From NCBI GenBank assembly GCA_011109175.1, contig RDEW01000006.1, positions 1,175,529 through 1,239,528 of the forward strand: a stretch of DNA of 64,000 nt, read 5' to 3'. The position numbers and the translations under genes are program-made. Each line of letters begins with the position of its first letter. The stretch's first letter is position 1. Under the pieces are notes generated by a model, which was not told the origin of the DNA, searched no databases, and worked only from the letters and a program-made list of their open reading frames with translations. Below, piece by piece: positions 35,097-46,138 of the stretch. This stretch comes from Dicyema japonicum (Eukaryota > Dicyemida > Rhombozoa > Dicyemidae).

Positions 35097-35771
35097 ATAC
35101 CACCTTCTGGTTTATTTTATATAATCTTTTCTTCCCCCGACTTCGGACACCTTATCTTCCGATAGTATTTCCAAAAATAGGGATTTTTTACATAAATCTT
35201 CGCACCCTCAGCCTTTCATATACGGTCCGTTTATTATTTCCATCATTATACATGAATACCCTATAGTGACCCCAATCTAAATGTGATATGTTAAACCTCA
35301 AGAAAACTAAAGTAATGCTAGTTCAATATGCAATTTCCTTAGGGATCAAGCATTCACTATTTTCCTTGTCAAGCATTCACATTTGGTGACCTTGCTTCTT
35401 CAAAACCAGCTTACTATCTCTATTAAATCCATCTGTTTATTTGCGGACAGATAGTTAAGCTGTGACATGTTCTTTGATATTTCCGTTTATACCTTCTCTG
35501 ATAGATTGGGTGGGACTTCATTCGATTTCGAATAATTTTGGCCGTCTTTGACGTAACTGTCTTTGCTGTCCACGTTCTCCCAATATCGCCTATTATCACC
35601 TGTCCATCGTTTTACCCTACTATCCTATGATCAGACTTTTTGGCAACTGAGCATCCATCATATCTGGCACAATGTGAGGACGAGCCACAAATTTATGCAA
35701 TTAATTGTGTTCCCAGGAATCTCTCACACGCAGACAGGTCGTGTTCTCCTCAAGTGAGACATCTTGTATTC

Positions 35772-36840
35772 TTACAGAAGCAGATTGGCAGTTGAAACAC
35801 CTATGTGGGTGTCTTCTGTACTATTCGAATTTAATGGTACGTGAGAAATGTTAAAACAATGTTGGACAAGCGAAGTAGCCTCCGCGTTTGATTTAACTAG
35901 AACCTTACGAAAAGGGAGTCTCCATCTGCCTTGTAGAAGTGGCATAAGCTCGTGGTTAGAGGGTGCTAATTCCTTTACAAATTCATGAAGGTCGTTATCA
36001 TATACCCATAAAGGCAGGTTGTTCACACAATTTCGGAAGATCTATTCGGATTTAACTAAAGCAATGGTTTCCAAGAACATAAGGAGAAGTAGCATCCACA
36101 TGTTCATAAAAATTCCTTTGTCCCCTCCTTTCTGAATTCGAGGCGGAAAATCCCGGAGCCTTTGTGACTAAATCTGATAGATCCCGTCAAGTAGAACAAA
36201 GTACAGCACGTTAGAAATTTTGATAGCTCTCATATTCGATGTGACAGAAATCTTTATAAATACATTGCCAGAGTATTCAAAAGCTGGCTAGAAGAAATTC
36301 TCGAATGCGAGCAAAAGAAAAGTATCGACATTTAACCAACTACCTTGGGGTTGGTCAAAGAAAAAAATCGACTGATAACTAAACTAAGATGTGTTGACCG
36401 GATAGACCGAATGGCTCTCAACGATCGCCTCAAGATGACCAAATGAGCCATCAAAGAGGGAACGAGATTGGCTCTGGGGCAAAGATGGAAAACTCGGCAA
36501 TCTTCAAAAGACAATTAGACCAAATCCAGGGAGTAAACCCAATGTTGTTGATCCCAGTGAAGTGATGGAAGCATCGCAAGAACTTTGTAACTATTCTCTG
36601 AACGACCTCAAGAATGACGAGATAAGAATCACCCTCGAGGATGTCATGAATGCAATCAGAATATGCACAGCAAATACTCCAGGCCATGACCACGTTAGCA
36701 TAAGTATGTTCAAAGTCCGGAAAATCGTCGAGTCGTTTGCCACTATTACTGAACACACGTCGGGTAGGGTAGACCAGTCATGCACTAAAGCTTTTTTGCC
36801 ATTTCATCCAAAAGTAAGTGATCTCTGTTGCGATCGCTGA
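35772..36840. mobile_element. Retroelement remnants
   Basis: On the plus strand, 36562-36780 reads SLNDLKNDEIRITLEDVMNA, IRICTANTPGHDHVSISMFK, which resembles the pre-RT segment of LINEs just before the finger domain. The minus frame at 35772-36026 (LPLWVYDNDLHEF) is unassigned. Plus strand 36800-36890 resembles the family C 3' tail. Confidence 0.4.
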
Positions 36841-36899
36841 GGAAACTCAACGTTGATTATGTCGGTGGAATCATTTTTGATTGATTTTTTTGTGTTTAT

Positions 36900-37520
36900 A
36901 CAGATGTAAAGCAAAAGAAGTCCTGATTTATATATGCAACTCTATCAACTCTTATGTATTCACAAACAACAGACTGCACTCAATGAATATTCTGAAATGT
37001 TATAGACCTTTCTTGTTACTAAAGTAAGAGGTTATCGTAATACCTCAATATGTCCCCACATATAGGCCTATTGCCTTAACGCTCCACATTTTTTGATAAT
37101 CCCATATATACCTGAAATAGGTTTTATCCATTTCCCCAAGTTCAAAGTAGACGTATTATTTTTAAATATTATTCTTCTATCCACCATTTTGGAAAACCTT
37201 CGAGTTGTATGACATATATGTATCGGAGTGGTAATCGACCCCACAGATAACAGATAAATTTTTATTTAACGCCCAAGACCACGGTAAAACCAAACTAACT
37301 ATCACGTGATCCCGATGCGTTCCACCAAAATCTTCTCCCGGTGCTCCTCCTTCTTACCCCAGGATCTTCAAACATTTGCTGAAGTGGATTTCAACGTTGT
37401 CCAATTTTAAGGTGACAGTCTTCGTCCCCAACCTTTTGTCCGAAGATAAATGCGACTCTTTAATATAAACACAGAACCATGATACGAGAGAACTGTAGTA
37501 TTTTATTTATTATTTAATAA
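36900..37520. other. Intergenic/repeat, no gene
   Basis: Contains the second copy (about 37300-37350) of a repeat also seen near 27040-27080. Otherwise nothing recognisable. Confidence 0.3.
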
Positions 37521-37544
37521 TATTAAAAAATACACTAATCACAA

Positions 37545-37969
37545 ATTTTATTAATCCTTTCAAATTTATTAATCACATCATTAATACAAACATTAAGCCT
37601 TTTACCAGATTCCTTACATCTCAAAATAACTGTTCCATTACACCTTTGTCTGTCCCCCTAAAATCAATAAAATACAAACTGACTGTATAATTATAATTAT
37701 CATCTCAATAATAATCCATATAACGGTTGAACCCTTCATTCCTCAATTTCTGCTAAGCCTAAATATGCCCACCATAACTCAACCTGACTAGCATAATCAT
37801 TAGATGACTCTCCAACCAAGATAATAATGCATTGGAAAGAGCCTATTATAGTTTTACCACCAAAATCAAGTTCCATTATAACTTTCACACAGAATGGCAA
37901 ACTTCCGATCGAATGACCCAAGGATCGCACGATGAATGATGACTGGTCGCTCAAATTCTTGCTAATCAC
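37545..37969 (-). CDS. Candidate small gene, unassigned
   Basis: The minus strand starts [20 protein letters not shown], continues through VESSNDY-like and [12 protein letters not shown] sequence to a stop near 37736. A possible last exon at 37545-37680 reads [20 protein letters not shown] and [14 protein letters not shown] after a 22-nt GT-AG intron. Joining the two parts needs another, unresolved intron. No family recognised. Confidence 0.25.
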
Positions 37970-38149
37970 TAAATAATATCACATAAATCTCAATGACCAC
38001 GATTATTTGATCTTACATTGTATACACAAGTTCGAATTGCTCAGGAAGTTAAAAGTCAAGTTTTATGGTACCACGCTAACGAGGTTTTCCCCGGGATTCG
38101 TGAATAAACATATCAATCTTTACTAACACAACAACATTACTTTCGGTCC

Positions 38150-38330
38150 ATAAAATAATCCATCCCTCTTGGGATAGGGGTAAGTAAAGAGTGTCAGGCA
38201 AAAGGTCTGATGCACCCTAGTTCGAATCTCGCTGCTGTACATTCAGGTTGAGGTTTTACGTATCTACGTTGTTTGGTTTAAAGAGTGACGCCGTCATCAG
38301 TGAACATCTCACTGCCGAAATGGGATATCC
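38150..38330 (+). mobile_element. SINE copy with tRNA-like head
   Basis: A tRNA-like segment with a B-box-like TAGTTCGAATCTC at 38218-38230 precedes the body sequence GAGTGACGCCGTCATCAGTG. The same body occurs at 40545 (plus) and about 48070 (minus). The 3' part of this copy is diverged or missing. Confidence 0.6.
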
Positions 38331-38339
38331 AATCGTCTC

Positions 38340-39470
38340 GGGATCGACTTGCGACGGCCTCATCTGTGCCGCTGAATTTGTTGATGATTGCAAAGAACTT
38401 AACCCGCTCTTTTACCGTCTCTGAATTTGCTTGTAACCGAAGTATGCTGCCATCAACAAGGTTGTGAAGCGTCCTTTTGAAGTAACTGGATTTCTGTCAC
38501 TCTGGAACCAGTAGTCCTTGATCGTAGGAAATAAAAACCGCTGGAAAGGGGAAACATTCACCCTTTCTCTCTAGAAAATGATTTATTTGGAATGTCGCCT
38601 GTACCGATACCTTTCCCAGTTGAAACTTATTGATTCCGCTTTGAAAGCTGGGGAGGCTGCTTGGATATCGAGAAATTCAAATTAAGAAAATACGATTGCT
38701 TCTCCACCAGATTCTTTGTACAGTCAGTTGTCATCGAGACGAGTCTTCGTGCCCAAGACGGTCTCTTTTCTAAGATCACTTGTTTTTGTGAGTAATGAGG
38801 GTCGTTGGTTGTTCCAAATGATTTATTTGGTGGTTGTCAGGGGAAACAACCATTTCATACTATCAGCTGGATTATTTTGATTGCATTGTTGCGTAATAAA
38901 TATTTTTTTTATTTTATAATGGTTATTTCTCAAATCCCACTCGTCTTTTGGTTGGTGTGCTTTGAAAAAGAGCAAGAAGTAAAAAAATAGTATTAAAATT
39001 AATCGGAAAATCAACTGGATTGTTTTTTATGTAGTTTACAATGCTCTGTCTGAATGACTAAAAGAGTCCCCTACTTCATCACCTACTGACACTATCAATC
39101 ATGTCTCATACTAGAATTGATCTCAAACTTATCATACACAAAAATAACCTAGTTGGCATTCCAGAAACTGTGGGTATTTCTATGGCAGACTGTATGTAAG
39201 GCATTGCATTGGGTTACTGGTTATTTTGCTTCTCACTTGTTTTGAAGATGAAGTTATAGATAAGATTCTCTTTTTCTTACTTGAAGCGATGGTGGACTTA
39301 ATGGTCTATATCCGGAGAACATAAACCTCATTTCTCAGACACAAGCGGTTCTATCGTTCAGGTTGTGTCAATTACTATAAACTAATCAAAAATGTGAGTT
39401 GAAAAAATTTCTAAAACAAAATATTCTCCACCATTGATTTCTCATCATGTTCTATAACAGCTTTTTTCAC
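38340..39470. other. No gene recognised
   Basis: Overlapping short frames on both strands without motif support. Confidence 0.35.
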
Positions 39471-39615
39471 GACGCACGTGAGACCCGGTTGCTTCTCCAG
39501 TTGATCTCTGTTGCAATCGTGGGAGGCAACGCAACGTCGATAGTGTCGGCAGTGTCCACTTTGGATGGATGGCAGTGTTAAATAAAAGAATAAATTTTAT
39601 GCTGGTTAAATAAAG
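39471..39615 (+). repeat. LINE family C, 3' tail
   Basis: The plus strand (CACGACGCACGTGAGACCCG and following) is the inverse of 28735-28890 with few differences, including the ending GGTTAAATAAAG. Confidence 0.65.
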
Positions 39616-39619
39616 AAAA

Positions 39620-40090
39620 AATTACTTTAATAAAGACGAAATATAAAGATTTCAATGCGATTTTCAATTTCGAGCAATAGGACGTTTTGATTATATCCTT
39701 ACAAGGGAGAAAAATGTATCTTTTTTAATAGTCGTTAAATTCATATCAACTAATGTATATGGCGTTTCTTTTGGATTAATATGGGCTTCCACTGATATAA
39801 ATCATTTTGTACATAATATAAATATTTCAAATATCGGTTTTCATAACTGCAGTAAAAAAATAAATATGCCTAAAAATAGAATTATAAAAATAAAAAATAT
39901 GAAATTCCAAATGTAGAAAACAAATGATAATAAAAAATTTACTGGAAATGGTGGCCTATAATAACCGACATTTAGATTTCGGGTGTGATTTTATAACAAA
40001 TTTAGGAACATGTCACATTTGAATATAAATCTAAAGACAACAACTCAAGATCATATAAAGAGTACTATGAAATAAAATGTAAATTATTAG
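39620..40090. other. AT-rich spacer
   Basis: Low-complexity AT sequence, no feature seen. Confidence 0.35.
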
Positions 40091-40093
40091 AAT

Positions 40094-40513
40094 TTAAAAA
40101 CCAAAAATTAATAAAAAGATATCCTTAATTCGACTTTCCTCATATTTGTTTAAGATACGAATGGTCCCTACTAGGCGTAAGTATATGAGAAACATGCCTC
40201 GATGCACTCTCCGTACACGGTTATCTGGACCGGGAGTACCAATCTTCCATATACCGAATGAACTTTTTAGTACGTTCAGTTTCTTTTCACATCTCACAAG
40301 AATATTTTCTACGTGTGGTGACAGACTGTCACCACAAGATAAGTACTTTGGGCTGAAGGTTTCATCGGGAAGGTTCGTTCTTCCGCGAAACACATCGCAC
40401 GTGGACCAGAATGTCCCCCGAAGGAGAGGGTCTAAAGGTCTTTTTTGGAGGGCACTAGGTGCCCCTGGGCGCTTCCAAATCCTGTTGAATCTGTAAACCA
40501 CGTAATGCCACAA
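40094..40513. other. GC-richer segment open on both strands
   Basis: A 139-residue minus frame (containing RIWKRPGAPSALQKRPLDPL and CGDSLSPHVENILVRCEKKL) faces a 116-residue plus frame over the same bases. Base composition differs from the AT-rich surroundings and ends abruptly near 40510, beside a SINE body. No family recognised; probably part of an older element, with the double open reading explained by low stop frequency in GC-richer DNA. Confidence 0.35.
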
Positions 40514-40544
40514 TAAATTAATTAATCTGAAAACAAAAAATCAA

Positions 40545-40765
40545 TTGACGAGTGACGCCGTCATCAGTGAATACTCACTGCGGAACTGGATTTGTCTAGA
40601 AAGGACACTCACACAAGAAAAAGAAAAAAAAGAAGTGAAGATCATTCCTTGGTTCTACGATTAGTTAAAATTAACTGTTCTTTACTTAAATAAAGTGTGT
40701 GTCCTGCCTATGCGGAGCTATAAAATACTATGGCTCTCGTGAAAAAGGCTTTAAAAAAAAATCAA
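40545..40765 (+). mobile_element. SINE copy lacking the tRNA-like head
   Basis: Starts GACGAGTGACGCCGTCATCA, passes GGAACTGGATTTGTCTAGAA and AGATCATTCCTTGGTTCTAC, and ends CCTATGCGGAGCTATAAAAT, ATGGCTCTCGTGAA with an A-rich tail. The whole body matches the complement of 47886-48090. The final 50 bases resemble the RTE-like LINE 3' end at 62235-62290. Confidence 0.75.
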
Positions 40766-41130
40766 TTAAAGTTAACGTGAAAATAAAGTGATTTATAAAT
40801 ATCAGCTCTTAATAATTAAATTTGTTTAATTTAATATTAATCACATGGCAACCATTTACTGTTGTGCAAGTTGAATCGGCCGCTTATCTCAACGTGACGT
40901 TGAAACGCACTTTCTTTTGCTGTCCACCACTGCATTTTGGAACTGACCATCTTAATTTGGACGTAAGAAATCCATTGATAAATTTAATAAACTAATCAAA
41001 ATTATTTAAGAATAAAATTATAAAAAAAATATTTAAAAGTAATACATAAATTTAAAATCGATTTACTCTAGTGGGGTTTTTAAGCAATGGACAACTTCCA
41101 GAACAGTAATATAAAAAATAAGCTTTAGTA

Positions 41131-42293
41131 TGGTTTTATCTCACCCAGTTTTTTAACCAAACAATATCGAGTCGGAGTGTTGGTTTTTTGGCAAAAAATA
41201 CGAAATCCCTTCTGGTACCATTATTATCTCACTTAAAGACAAATGCAGATTTGAAGAGGATGTCCTTTCAAAAGTCTATATCTGTTATAGAAGTGGATTT
41301 CCACCAATTGGGAGAGTTTCCAATTTTGATTTTAGCTCAGCTCACGACCGACACTGGCTGGGGTTGCATGATCCGGTGTGCACAAATGCTCTTTGCTAAT
41401 GGGATTTTAGCAATTCGGCATGAAAATAGTAATTTGTGAATTAAACAGATTTTAAATGGTTGGCGGGAAAAATGGGAGAAAATTATATGCGATGTGTGTC
41501 CATGTTTCTCGACTTTCCCAAATCGATTTTCTCGATACACAATTTTTGTATTTTGTCATTTTTGAGTAAAGGTGCTAGTATAAACAAGTCTGGCTGCAAA
41601 TTCGGGGGATCAATGGTGGCTAATATTGGAGCGTTTGCTTGATTCTGATTCAACAGGAATATAATTGCTGAATCTCCTCAGGACTTTCTGATCCTTAGTT
41701 GGAATGTTCTTTTAATGAAGAAAGAAATTGGTGGAATTTATTTTTATAATATCTAGTGAGTGCTTGTAGTGGTTCAGAGGGAGAATGGAAGCCCGCCATT
41801 TTGATTGTCAACAACCAATTATTCTCTCAGTATCTAATCCCAGATCATATTCCCAAACTGAAGGTTGGTGGTTGACTGAGTTAACAGAAAATATTGGAGG
41901 TCCCTCAATGTATTGGAATATTGAGTGGTAAACCACCGCATCATGCAATATATATAGTTGGGTACCATGGTGATAAGTTGATGTTTTACGACCCCCATTT
42001 GGTTAAGCCAGCCTGTAGGGAACCTACTAGTTTTGATGACCTCTCTTACCATACTAAGGAACTGTACTCAGTTTCGTTTACAAGGATCTTCCCTACATTC
42101 AGCTTTGTTGGTAAAATTCTTATTGAAGGGATTTCTGTGTCGGTCAGTGTCAGAGTATGAGGAGTTGATGACTGCCTTGGGTGAGATCAATAATGGGGAT
42201 AATAGCCTCTTCTATATTTCTGATGAGGATCATATACCTTCTGATGATGGGGAATATTCTCTTATGGTAGTTCTGGTGGTTCTTATTCATTAG
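41131..42293 (+). CDS. ATG4: ATG4 cysteine protease (autophagy)
   Basis: ATG4 trims ATG8/LC3 precursors and removes ATG8 from phosphatidylethanolamine. ATG 41131 gives MVLSHP, then after a 23-nt intron (41149-41171) SECWFFGKKYEIPSG, the usual start of the catalytic domain. A 25-nt intron (41316-41340) leads to TDTGWGCMIRCAQM, holding the catalytic Cys. Later exons show FLDFPKSIFSIHNF, FGGSMVANIG, EWKPAILI, LKKILEVPQCIGILSGKPPH and YDPHLVKPA, the last containing the catalytic Asp and His; GFLCRSVSEYEEL follows. Introns read clearly at 41429-41448 (20 nt), 41548-41571 (24), 41633-41656 (24), 41756-41777 (22), 41807-41830 (24), 41864-41887 (24) and 42107-42128 (22). One junction near 41690-41735 is ambiguous. 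The last exon is open to TAG at 42293; a frameshifted alternative end rich in Ser/Asp lies just beyond. All catalytic residues are intact, so it is probably functional. Confidence 0.93.
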
Positions 42294-42456
42294 ATAGTCT
42301 TACTGATGACGATTGAGTTTTATATTTTATTTTTTTGAATTTTAAAATGTCTGGGAGTTAATAATCCAATTGTTCTCTTGTTCCTCAATGAGACGACCCG
42401 CATTTTCCGCTTGACCTTTACAAGTTTGTGAGGCGGGGTTTATTTAGCTAACTAAC

Positions 42457-42756
42457 TTGGCACTCTTTAAGGAGGACTTGTACGTATATCCATGCCTTCT
42501 GAGTCGATCATTTTGTATATTTACGGATGACCAAAGAGATTGCCAAAATCAATGTGGGAGACTGTCGAAGAAAGACTGTGACGTGCCTTCTATCTCCAAC
42601 TTACTGTGGATTGACCAGTTGAAAAAGAACCACGGCAGAGTGTATAGAATTTCGAGGGAAGAGGCACTGTATTTCAACTGTCCCTTAGCATTAACCAAAC
42701 TTAGTGATAACATTTGTTCATTCGTATTCTTAGAAATGATTTTTAGTTTATATTAA
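42457..42756 (+). CDS. Hypothetical Cys-containing open frame
   Basis: A 99-residue frame with YPCLLSRSFCIFTDDQRDCQ, NQCGRLSKKDCDVPSISNLL and KNHGRVYRISREEALYFNCP. The regular cysteines and charged composition look coding, and it lies just after ATG4 on the same strand. I could not identify a family or find upstream exons with confidence. Confidence 0.35.
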   Translation: MALFKEDLYVYPCLLSRSFCIFTDDQRDCQNQCGRLSKKDCDVPSISNLLWIDQLKKNHGRVYRISREEALYFNCPLALTKLSDNICSFVFLEMIFSLY

Positions 42757-42759
42757 GCA

Positions 42760-44530
42760 CCATTCGTGGAATAATATTCTTCTGTGCGGTCTAGCTGTAA
42801 ACCAATCCTCTCCATGTGCCTTTTTTAGCGTTTCCCTACGTACAGTTTCCAGATCTTTGATAATTAACAATTTTATTTTAGATAAGTGTCGTTGATGACA
42901 GTCGTAGGGTCTACATCTTAAAATTAAAATCTATAAGCAACAGCAAATTACTTTGAAAATCAACGAAGAATTCAATGTTCCATCGAATTTTTAATTAAAA
43001 AATTGTTCTCATACAAAACTATAGTATTTAGACCGAATAAGAATAATTTTTCAATTTCTTAAAAATTCTAATCGAATCAAAATTTCAAATTGTTTCTTAG
43101 ACTGCATGTAGGAAAACGCTCAAATTGTTATACTTTTAACGTATTTTCCATTAATTTTATAAATAAGTAAAGCATTATTATAAACATTAAAGCGTGTATT
43201 CCATTTATTTTATTTATAACTAATCTATTTTTTTAAACAGAAAAATTTTATTACACGATATTTTTTTATTCTAATACAGAAAATAATCTGTCTCATATTG
43301 AGCCTTTTCTGCCGCTGAGAAGGTCGAGAAGATGAAACGGAAAAAGTACGCTGTCCTACCAAGGATTTATTGTTTGTTCCACTAGCCGTTGAGACGTATG
43401 GTTCCCTTGCGCCTGCAACGCTGGAATTCTTTAGTCGTCTAGAAAATCAGATCGCTTAATTATTTGTTCATTTGTAATGGTGAGCCAAGTAATAAATTTT
43501 TCTGATGTCATTCAAGAATTTTTGGATGATGAATAGAAAACTCCATGTTCTTAGGGTTAAAGTTTTTCATGCAGTATGGAGATTTAAAATTCCCCACTAA
43601 TAATGGATTCAAATTTTCTTCACAAGCGCTGATTGAGAAAAGAATCGTGTCCTTATTCTCCCTTGTCTTGGTACAGTCTCAAAAAAATTTTATCCAATTT
43701 TTGAAATAAGTACTAAAGAGACATTGGCTTTTTTTCTGGGAAAATCTGTTTGAAGTGTTCCAGTATTAAATAAATTGAAATAATTTTTTTATACGTGATA
43801 CAGCGCCTAAAAAAAACTGCGAAAATTACTAAACACTTTACTAATTTTTCGTATTTATTTTACAATATCTCGTTCAGAAAACTAAGCTTACGAGCCATAA
43901 CCACACGATTGCAAAAATTACACGAGGCTTCAAAATAAATTTTTATATAATTAATTTTAATATTAATAGCAAACATGTAAAAAAAATTTGTTTTAGTGGT
44001 GGTGTGTATGTCTGTTTTCACCAGTTTGCAAGCAAATTCCTGAGCGGTCGTCTTACAGAGAATATAAGAAGATAGAAACCAATTACAGGTGAGAAGTATA
44101 TCTTCAGACTACATGATGCTAATGGAACTAGCATTTGATCTCTTGTGGGAAATGTTCCGCTCATCTGCTGTCCTTCAAAGCATTAATCACTGAGATTTGA
44201 TCAGGTGACAGGATCAAGTGGATCTCAATAATTGTCAACTCTGAGAAAAAGAGATTCGGGAGAATCCCACGGGTGGATGGAGTCTCATCGTCATCAATTC
44301 AATGCTCGTTTCTCTACTTAAATAAGTTACTCGGCGTTAGAAAACTATCGAATGTAAATCAGTTTCCCGAGATGGAAGGAAACCCACACAGAAGATTCCA
44401 TATAAGTTGCTTAAAAAAGATGTTCTTACTACATTAAATGGAGTGATATCAATTGATTGTCATCATCTCCGCCAACGTACATAAATGAGATTACTAAATA
44501 ATTTATGCTGCACAATGCACATATGAGGAT
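42760..44530. other. AT-rich sequence with a dispersed repeat
   Basis: 43380-43460 (CTGGAATTCTTTAGTCGTCT) resembles 22850-22900. Otherwise no gene or element recognised. Confidence 0.35.
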
Positions 44531-44539
44531 TTGACAAAG

Positions 44540-45960
44540 AAGCAGTCAGTAAAAAGCTGTGGGAAGGAAAACGTGGAGAAAAGGATTACAAAAATCAAAG
44601 AAAATTGCGCTTAGTTTATGAATTTACTGGGAAGCAGCCAAGGGAAGAAATGGAGAAAACGTTTAATGTTTTATGCACTTTTGGATAGAAGAAATCAAAC
44701 AAAAGAGGACTGAAAATGATTTCTACCCTAATTGAAAACAAAATCAAGATCATGGAGAAAAAAATCTGAATTCATGAATCAAGAAAATCTTTTAAATGGG
44801 ATAACTTTTGTTTTGAGCTGAACAATTGGAGGTTTTATCGGAGTCTCATAGATGACGTCAATAATAGTAATTGTAAAGTTACAGATGATGAGTGCGTGTC
44901 ATTTTGGAAAGATGTATTGGAAAAGGATCAGAATTATTTTCACAGAAATATTGTTAGGAGGCGAATAACAGGAGCAGAGGAGTTACCGTTAGATATGACA
45001 GTTGAGTTTATTAAGAACATTATTCACTACACCGAATTGGAAAAGCTCTGGCTGTGATGGAGTACATGGATTTTTTGTCAGGAAATTTGATTCTCTTAAT
45101 AGTTATCTGAGTGGAGAGAGTATCAAGATAGTGAGTGGTGTATATTGCCGGAAGAATGGTTCTATACTGATTACTTACCTCATTCCGAAAAAAGAATACT
45201 GGAGTTCTCCGAATGACATACGAGCAATTACGTGCATGCTTATATTGTACAAACTTGTCACAAAGTATGTTAAGACAAAAATTACGGATTATATTGAAGG
45301 GTTCAATTTTATCTCTGATAATCAACTTGGAGCAAGAAAGCAGTGCCAAGGTGCAACGACGGAGCAGGCTTTAATAAATCAGTGTGTTAATGCTGAACAT
45401 GTAAATAGCTTATTCACAACATGGATTGATGTGAAAAGGCTTTCGATTCTGTCAATCATGAATTTTTGTGTCGGGTTCTTGATAGCTCTGAAGTTCCTAA
45501 ATGGATTGTGAAGTTTATCAAGAATCTAATAAGCAAGTTGAATGTTATTTTGAACATTAACAAAAAAAAATTGGAAAGTGCAAACTCGAGAGGAATCTTG
45601 CAAAGAGACTCACTCTCTTCCCAGTTGTTTACTCTAGTAATGGACCTACTAAGCCGAATATTAAATATAAAATTCCCAAAGATATGTGTTGATCAGAGTG
45701 ATTCGTCTATTGTGACATATGCACTAACCATTTTCATTTTATTGACGACATGAAAATAATTGCCGAATATGAAGATATTATTCTAAAAATTATGGAGGAT
45801 ATTGATGAATATCTGGGTGTTGTTGGCCTTAAAAGAAACTGTGAAAAGTCTGCAACTAATCTGAAATGTGCCAAAGATAAAAGTTATCTGGATGGTTGTG
45901 AGGATATCGCTATCTTGGTATGCTAGAAGAATGTGTTGAGAGGTCTATTTCAGCTTTTAT
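44540..45960 (+). mobile_element. R2/R4-like non-LTR retrotransposon, decayed (copy 3)
   Basis: In order: IHESRKSF-type 5' block, WKSSGCDGVHGFFVRKFDSL, ITYLIPKKEYWSSPNDIRAI, YKLVTKYVKTKITDYI, ISDNQLGARKQCQGATTEQA, LINQCVN and TTWIDVK (palm A, followed by a one-base shift before AFDSVNHEFL). Then VPKWIVKFIKNLISKLNVIL, RGILQRDSLSSQLF (palm B), and NHFHFIDDMKIIAEYE with an intact Asp-Asp active site, after another shift near 45728. The zinc and endonuclease parts are absent; the element ends near the foldback element that follows. Confidence 0.8.
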
Positions 45961-46138
45961 GTTTCTAAAATTGTAAATGATTAGTTTTTTGTAAAAATAA
46001 GTTTATATAAATTATTTGATTTTATTGGATATCGTATTTTTTAACATATAAATCGTCATTTACTATTTTTAAGTTAAATTAACCACAATCTAATTATTAT
46101 TCTATAGTGGTCTGATGTATAGAGATTAGCGAATTATT

